A stretch of DNA of 64,000 bases. Origin: Astropecten irregularis. Its lineage: Eukaryota > Echinodermata > Asteroidea > Paxillosida > Astropectinidae. Below, piece by piece: positions 59,846 through 64,000 of the stretch. The notes under the pieces are model-generated. The model did no database searches. It was not told the DNA's origin and saw only the letters and a program-made list of their open reading frames with translations. The first letter of the stretch is position 1; each line of letters begins with the position of its first letter. The position numbers and the translations under genes are program-made. The stretch covers positions 10,678,431 through 10,742,430 of the forward strand of contig OZ020264.1 in assembly GCA_963971285.1 (NCBI GenBank). The letters run 5' to 3'.

Positions 59846-62309
59846 CTTTTCAACAATCAAAAGCTGGGGTTATCATGTACAAAATCCAAACTGATAATAC
59901 TACTATTACTACCTGTTGGCCTACAGTGTAATATTATGCAATATAAGATAATTGATTAATTATTATCTTGCTGTATGATCGATCAAGTTACCCTTTCAAT
60001 ACGCTTAACCGCTTCAATGCATTATACATGTACGTACCGTACCCATACGTGTACACTTTATTGAAACGATGAGGGCGCTATTTACATTTTATGGGCAGAG
60101 CCGTGGGCGCATAAGGGGTGCACCACACTAAATAAACTCCCATTGACTTTAGTGTAAATACGTCAACTTCACAGTTCAAAAAATCCCATCCAGGAGTCTC
60201 TCAGTGATTGGTGCAATAATTAAAAACAAAGCTTGAACCCTCATCTGCCCGATTCCTTTCAATTTTTTGATAGTTAGCCGATAAGATTTTTTGCTAATTG
60301 CCCCAAGAAAAAAACACCCCCAAAATGTCAATTTTCCCGAACCAACTTGCAGCCGGTTTTCATGAAGCAACCTATCACGTTCAAAGCAATGTAGTTCCAC
60401 ATTTTAAGCCAAAATTTCTCAAGTCTCCACAACAGGCTGAAGCACTAAACCCCCAGGTTGTCATAACCAGTCAAAACTACACAATATATTAATTGCACGA
60501 CCCCCCAAATTGCATATTTTAAAAAACATTTGAGGGTACACACATTATGATAATCAGCTCGGCGCATTGATTTTTGAGCTATTTAGTGTGGTGCACCCAT
60601 AAAAGAATAACAATTTTTATTATCAATAATGACCCCCGTGTGACTTCATTTTCAAAGTTAAAAATAACTTTGAGTCTCTCACTTTTGGTGCAATATACAG
60701 CAAAATGGTAGTCTGAACCCTCATCTACCCAATTCGTTTCAATTTTTGGTTTGTTAGGCGATTAAAAGTTTTGACAATTGCCCCAAGAAAAAAACAACCC
60801 CCGAAATAGCAGTCCTTTTTTCCGTAACCGACTTTTGGTACCAGTAACCTTTCACATACAAAACAATGTAGGGCCAGATTTTTAACAAAAATGTCTCAAG
60901 TCTCCACAACAGGCTGAAGCACTGAACCTCCAGGTTGTGATAACCAGTCATAAATAAACAATACAAATATTCATTTCATGACCCCCCCCCCAGCCAAATT
61001 GCATTATTCAAAAAACATTTGGGTACACAGAATAAAAGAATCGGCTCGGCGCATTGATATTGAGCTATTTAGTGTGGTGCACCCCGTACCGATACCACAT
61101 GCAAAAAGTTTTTTTTATTTAAAGGTACCGCACTGGCATTCGATCCTTCCTCCATGACATACCGGACCTAAACAGAATTAAAGGTTCACAAATTTACAAA
61201 ACTACATACCGTTCAAATATTTCCAGCTAAAATGGTATACTTATCCAGATATTAATAAGAAATCTCAAGCATTGGTGTCCTTTCACACGATTACACTCTA
61301 GTAAGATTTTGCAACCGTGAGAGAATTTCTCAATGGCTGAAGAGTTTTTCAGCGTATTTAGAAAAGACCTTTGAAGGACATGGACAATATTATGATATTG
61401 ATAATGGTGAAAGAGCAGCTGCAGGTTGCTCTTATTATTTTGATTTGTAATGAAATAAAAACAAACCTGTGAAATGTTCAGGTCAATATTATTGATCATT
61501 AATATCAGTAGAAAGTATTAATTGTTACGCCCAATTCCAAGGCTATCGTTAATATAGGCCATCAAATCTCATCAGAGGCACATGCATACTAGCCTCAGGT
61601 TGGTTTGGATAACCAATCTCTGCAATAGTTTGTATAGTACCATAAATTATGATAATTGTGACCTTTTTAGTGCGGTACGTTCGTCCTGCGCGATTCGCCA
61701 TAATATCGGGGAAGTCCCTCTCCCATTGTGTGTCACAATGACTACCGAAGTATACAACGCAATGAACGGGTATTTCCATGACTAGTATTGCGACATACAG
61801 CTAAGTGCTAGGCGGAAATTCAAGGGATTTTACCCAAGATTGTAATACATAATAGACCTATATGGAACATTATTCTGTTGGTGTTTGTTCACGTGATCGT
61901 CATGTTAGTGTTTGTGTTGGGTTGAGGCTGTCACGTGATGAACATACTGGTGACGGGCTATTATATAGGTAGGCATATACCCTCGATACAATATCTGGTA
62001 ATAGTGCAGATCAACTCAACAGTGTATGAGAATGCATACAAAAATTCAGTGTAACTAGACAATGTTCTCGCTATTATAACAGCGTGAGCAAAAAGGATGA
62101 GCAATCCGGCTCGGGTGGGATGCGAAAATTAGGATGGTGTATTTCATCAAATGACTGGCAGAGATCGAGTTGCAGCATAGTTCTCAGTGAAGCAAGGAAG
62201 AGATATACTTCTGCCAATTTTTGACGAAAACTATTCGGAAGTGTGGAAAATTGACTGTACACATTAGGCCTTGGTTGGTCTCGGTTTTACCCGACCACTG
62301 TAGTAGCAG
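59846..62309. other. Gene-free interval between AGXT and the MIB/HERC2 gene (divergent 5' ends)
   Basis: AGXT starts leftwards and the MIB/HERC2-domain gene reads rightwards, so promoters of both may lie here. About 1 kb is taken by two copies of one TIR transposon (60116-61084). 61120-61510 has mosaic family-B-like pieces. 61.5-62.3 kb looks unique, but no core promoter motif could be assigned. Confidence 0.5.
60116..61084. mobile_element. TIR transposon (483 bp) plus a second, left-truncated copy
   Basis: Copy one, 60116-60598, has the inverted ends GGGTGCACCACACTAAATA. Copy two, about 60650-61084, repeats the same interior (ttgccccaagaaaaaaacac.ccc, cctcatct.cccgattc) and the right end, but has no left TIR. 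They are in direct tandem. No transposase frame is visible. Confidence 0.82.
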
Positions 62310-63690
62310 GCGCTGGGAATGTTTCTGGGTGTACGTGTGGTGCGAGGCCCTGACTGGAAATGGGGCGATCAGGACGGTGGGCCTGGCTCCGTAGGCACGG
62401 TGGTTCAGGCACAAACCAAGGAGGGTAGCGGTAAGTCACATTTCTTGCAATTACCTGAAATAATAATATTATTATTATTCGTACAGTCAGGGACCCCATG
62501 AAGAAAAGTTTAAATCATTGTACACGAACCTTCTCAGTGTCTCAGTGTTCTCAGTCTCAGTGTCTTAAAAGTGATATCATACTTTGCTTTTTATCAAAGA
62601 AATTCAGATTCATGGGCACAAATATCAAGACAGATACAGTAACAGTCATCTGTGAAAATTTCAGTCCCATACGGTGCCCACTTTTTGAGAAAACAGTGAA
62701 AAACGGCCACAGTATTTATTAAGGGTGCATTCGTTTAGCTCCCCCGGGTCAGCCCTTTCTGGGAATGGTCGTGTTTTACTGCACAAAACAAGCGAGAGAA
62801 GGGGACGAGGTTGACTGGTGTCGACCCGGGGGAGCTAAACGAATGCACCCAACGTCTTTTCTCTTTTATGTTTGATCTTTGAAAAGATACAAAAGATTTT
62901 CGGTCGTTGTTTGACTAATTTCTGGATAAATACACCAATTCAGGCGAAACCATTTAAGCGGTATGGTTTCTACCACCACCACTTCATACCCTGTATAAGT
63001 TATATGTAAATCTGTGAACATTTCTGTTGTTGTCTCTTACCAAAGTATGATACTACCTTTAATCCATTGTGTTCCTGTTGATGAATAACTGACAACAGAA
63101 AAGGCAATGACGTCTTTGAAATTGAACACTGTACATTGGAATGCACTTTGAACTTGTCTGTATGAAGCCCCGATACCATTTTTCCCGTACTGGTAGGTGA
63201 TTCAAAAACATGAATTGTGATTTTTTTTTTTTCGGAATGTAAATATAAGTATACATGGTTGCTGACTTAATCAGCACTATGGGTTGGATGCAGCTAGTCT
63301 GGTTCCGGACCCCAAAAGCTCCCGACTATCGCCTGTCAAAGATTTTTAATAAGAGTCGTCGGGGAATCTTTGGGCAGGAAACCAGACTAGGATGCAGCGG
63401 AGTATCTGGGGAAAATGGTGCGCATGAGCTCTAACCTTTGATGCCAATGAAAAAAAAATCCAACACTTTGAAATTGGAATCTTCCTAAAATAATGACGTC
63501 ATTGGAAACATGTATGTCAACAATTACAACAATTATAGAGGGCAGCCTTTATTTTTTGTTTTTCGTTTTTGTAATTATTTTGTGACTGCAGGTGTTTGGG
63601 TGCGATGGGATTCTGGTAAAGCAGCCAATTATCGTGCTGGGGGGAAAACGTGGAAATATGACCTGCGGATTTATGACACTGCACAGCTTG
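62310..63690 (+). CDS. MIB/HERC2-domain protein (mind-bomb-like), first two recognised exons, incomplete
   Basis: Exon a runs to 62430 (donor gtaagt) and exon b is 63592-63690 (acceptor ctgcag, donor gtaagc). Phases are 1 and 1. Exon a encodes [18 protein letters not shown] followed by GSVGTVV. Exon b completes the module with [15 protein letters not shown] and [12 protein letters not shown]. This is a full MIB/HERC2 beta-barrel of the kind that starts mind-bomb E3 ubiquitin ligases, which ubiquitinate Notch ligands. HERC2 and other MIB-domain proteins share it. The first ATG is 62319 (MFLGVRVV). A weak acceptor ends at 62309, so this could be an internal exon with the true start upstream. 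Ankyrin repeats and RING fingers, if present, lie beyond the right edge. Mind-bomb family is likely and the exact paralogue is open. Confidence 0.82.
62565..63062. mobile_element. Family-A MITE interrupted by a nested palindromic MITE
   Basis: Outer element 62565-63062 has TTAA at both ends and ends 'caaagtatgatactacctttaa'. The 128-bp GGGTGCATTCGTTTAGCT element sits at 62723-62850, interrupting the usual 'atttcttaagtcttttctctttt' block. The whole lies in the intron of the MIB/HERC2 gene. Confidence 0.88.
63294..63390. mobile_element. 97-bp hairpin element with CTAGTCTGGTTCC ends
   Basis: ctagtctggttcc opens and ggaaaccagactag closes. The middle is partly self-complementary (cccgac.at against gtcgtcggg). 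In the MIB/HERC2 intron. No other full copy was recognised here. Confidence 0.65.
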
Positions 63691-64000
63691 GTAAGCAATT
63701 TAAAACTAACATGCTAAGCACAAAACTCCATACATAAGAATATATTGCAACCTGCTCCATCTATAGAAGCGAAGACGTTATGTGTTTCTTTTGTACATTG
63801 TTCAAGATTCTAGTTCATTCAATGAGAAATTTATCATTGGGATACATAATCGTAATTTGCCATCATTATTAGTATGTTTTATGGAACTCGGTCAATTTAG
63901 ACCGAGACTGCACGCCGTGGTACTGCAGTGCCGAACTTTAATCAAATGGGGGCAGTAATGGCACGGCAGTTGCGTTAAACACCGAACTTGATAAGTGTCG
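63691..64000. other. Right-edge intron sequence
   Basis: Sequence after the donor at 63691. I see no further exon of the MIB/HERC2 gene before the edge. Confidence 0.5.

Overview
This is an AT-rich eukaryotic nuclear window with no bacterial features. The genes have introns with consensus GT/AG junctions, and the spaces between them are full of short inverted-repeat transposons, tRNA-like SINEs and minisatellites. The gene content (class I PI3K p110, AGXT, mitochondrial MRPS22, a mind-bomb-type protein, an orphan rhodopsin-family GPCR), together with frequent TACATGTA palindromes and very dense MITEs, suggests a marine invertebrate deuterostome. An echinoderm is my best guess, but the species cannot be fixed from sequence alone.

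Layout. 1-1.84 kb: the first three coding exons of MRPS22 on the minus strand, running off the left edge. 1.84-9.1 kb: repeats and MITEs. 9.10-10.37 kb: an intronless orphan class A GPCR on the minus strand. 10.4-13.5 kb: repeats. 13,478-19,371: a very young Ty3/gypsy-like LTR retrotransposon on the minus strand. It has two 760-bp LTRs with no differences seen, an ATAG target-site duplication and a tRNA-Leu-type primer binding site. Its gag-integrase polyprotein lacks protease, reverse transcriptase and RNase H. A separate two-finger C2H2 protein lies downstream, beside a non-coding segment packed with CTTAAG. 19.4-32.9 kb: no gene recognised, only transposon remnants and tandem arrays. 32.9-46.28 kb: a complete 18-coding-exon PI3K catalytic subunit (PIK3CB-like, 1044 aa) on the minus strand, whose introns carry several large minisatellites. 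46.3-53.9 kb: repeats. 53.9-59.85 kb: a complete 10-exon AGXT (401 aa) on the minus strand. 59.9-62.3 kb: a pair of TIR transposons. 62.3-63.7 kb: the first two recognised exons of a MIB/HERC2-domain gene on the plus strand, running off the right edge.

The host genes have unrelated roles (mitochondrial translation, phosphoinositide signalling, glyoxylate detoxification, ubiquitin ligation, peptide or amine-type signalling), so no operon-like cooperation is implied. MRPS22 and PIK3CB are also close neighbours on human 3q22-q23, so this may be an old linkage. The most novel system is the retrotransposon. A reverse-transcriptase-less element encodes its own zinc-finger protein, probably from a spliced message, and carries a dense array of one short palindrome, which suggests a self-encoded DNA-binding regulator with its target sites.
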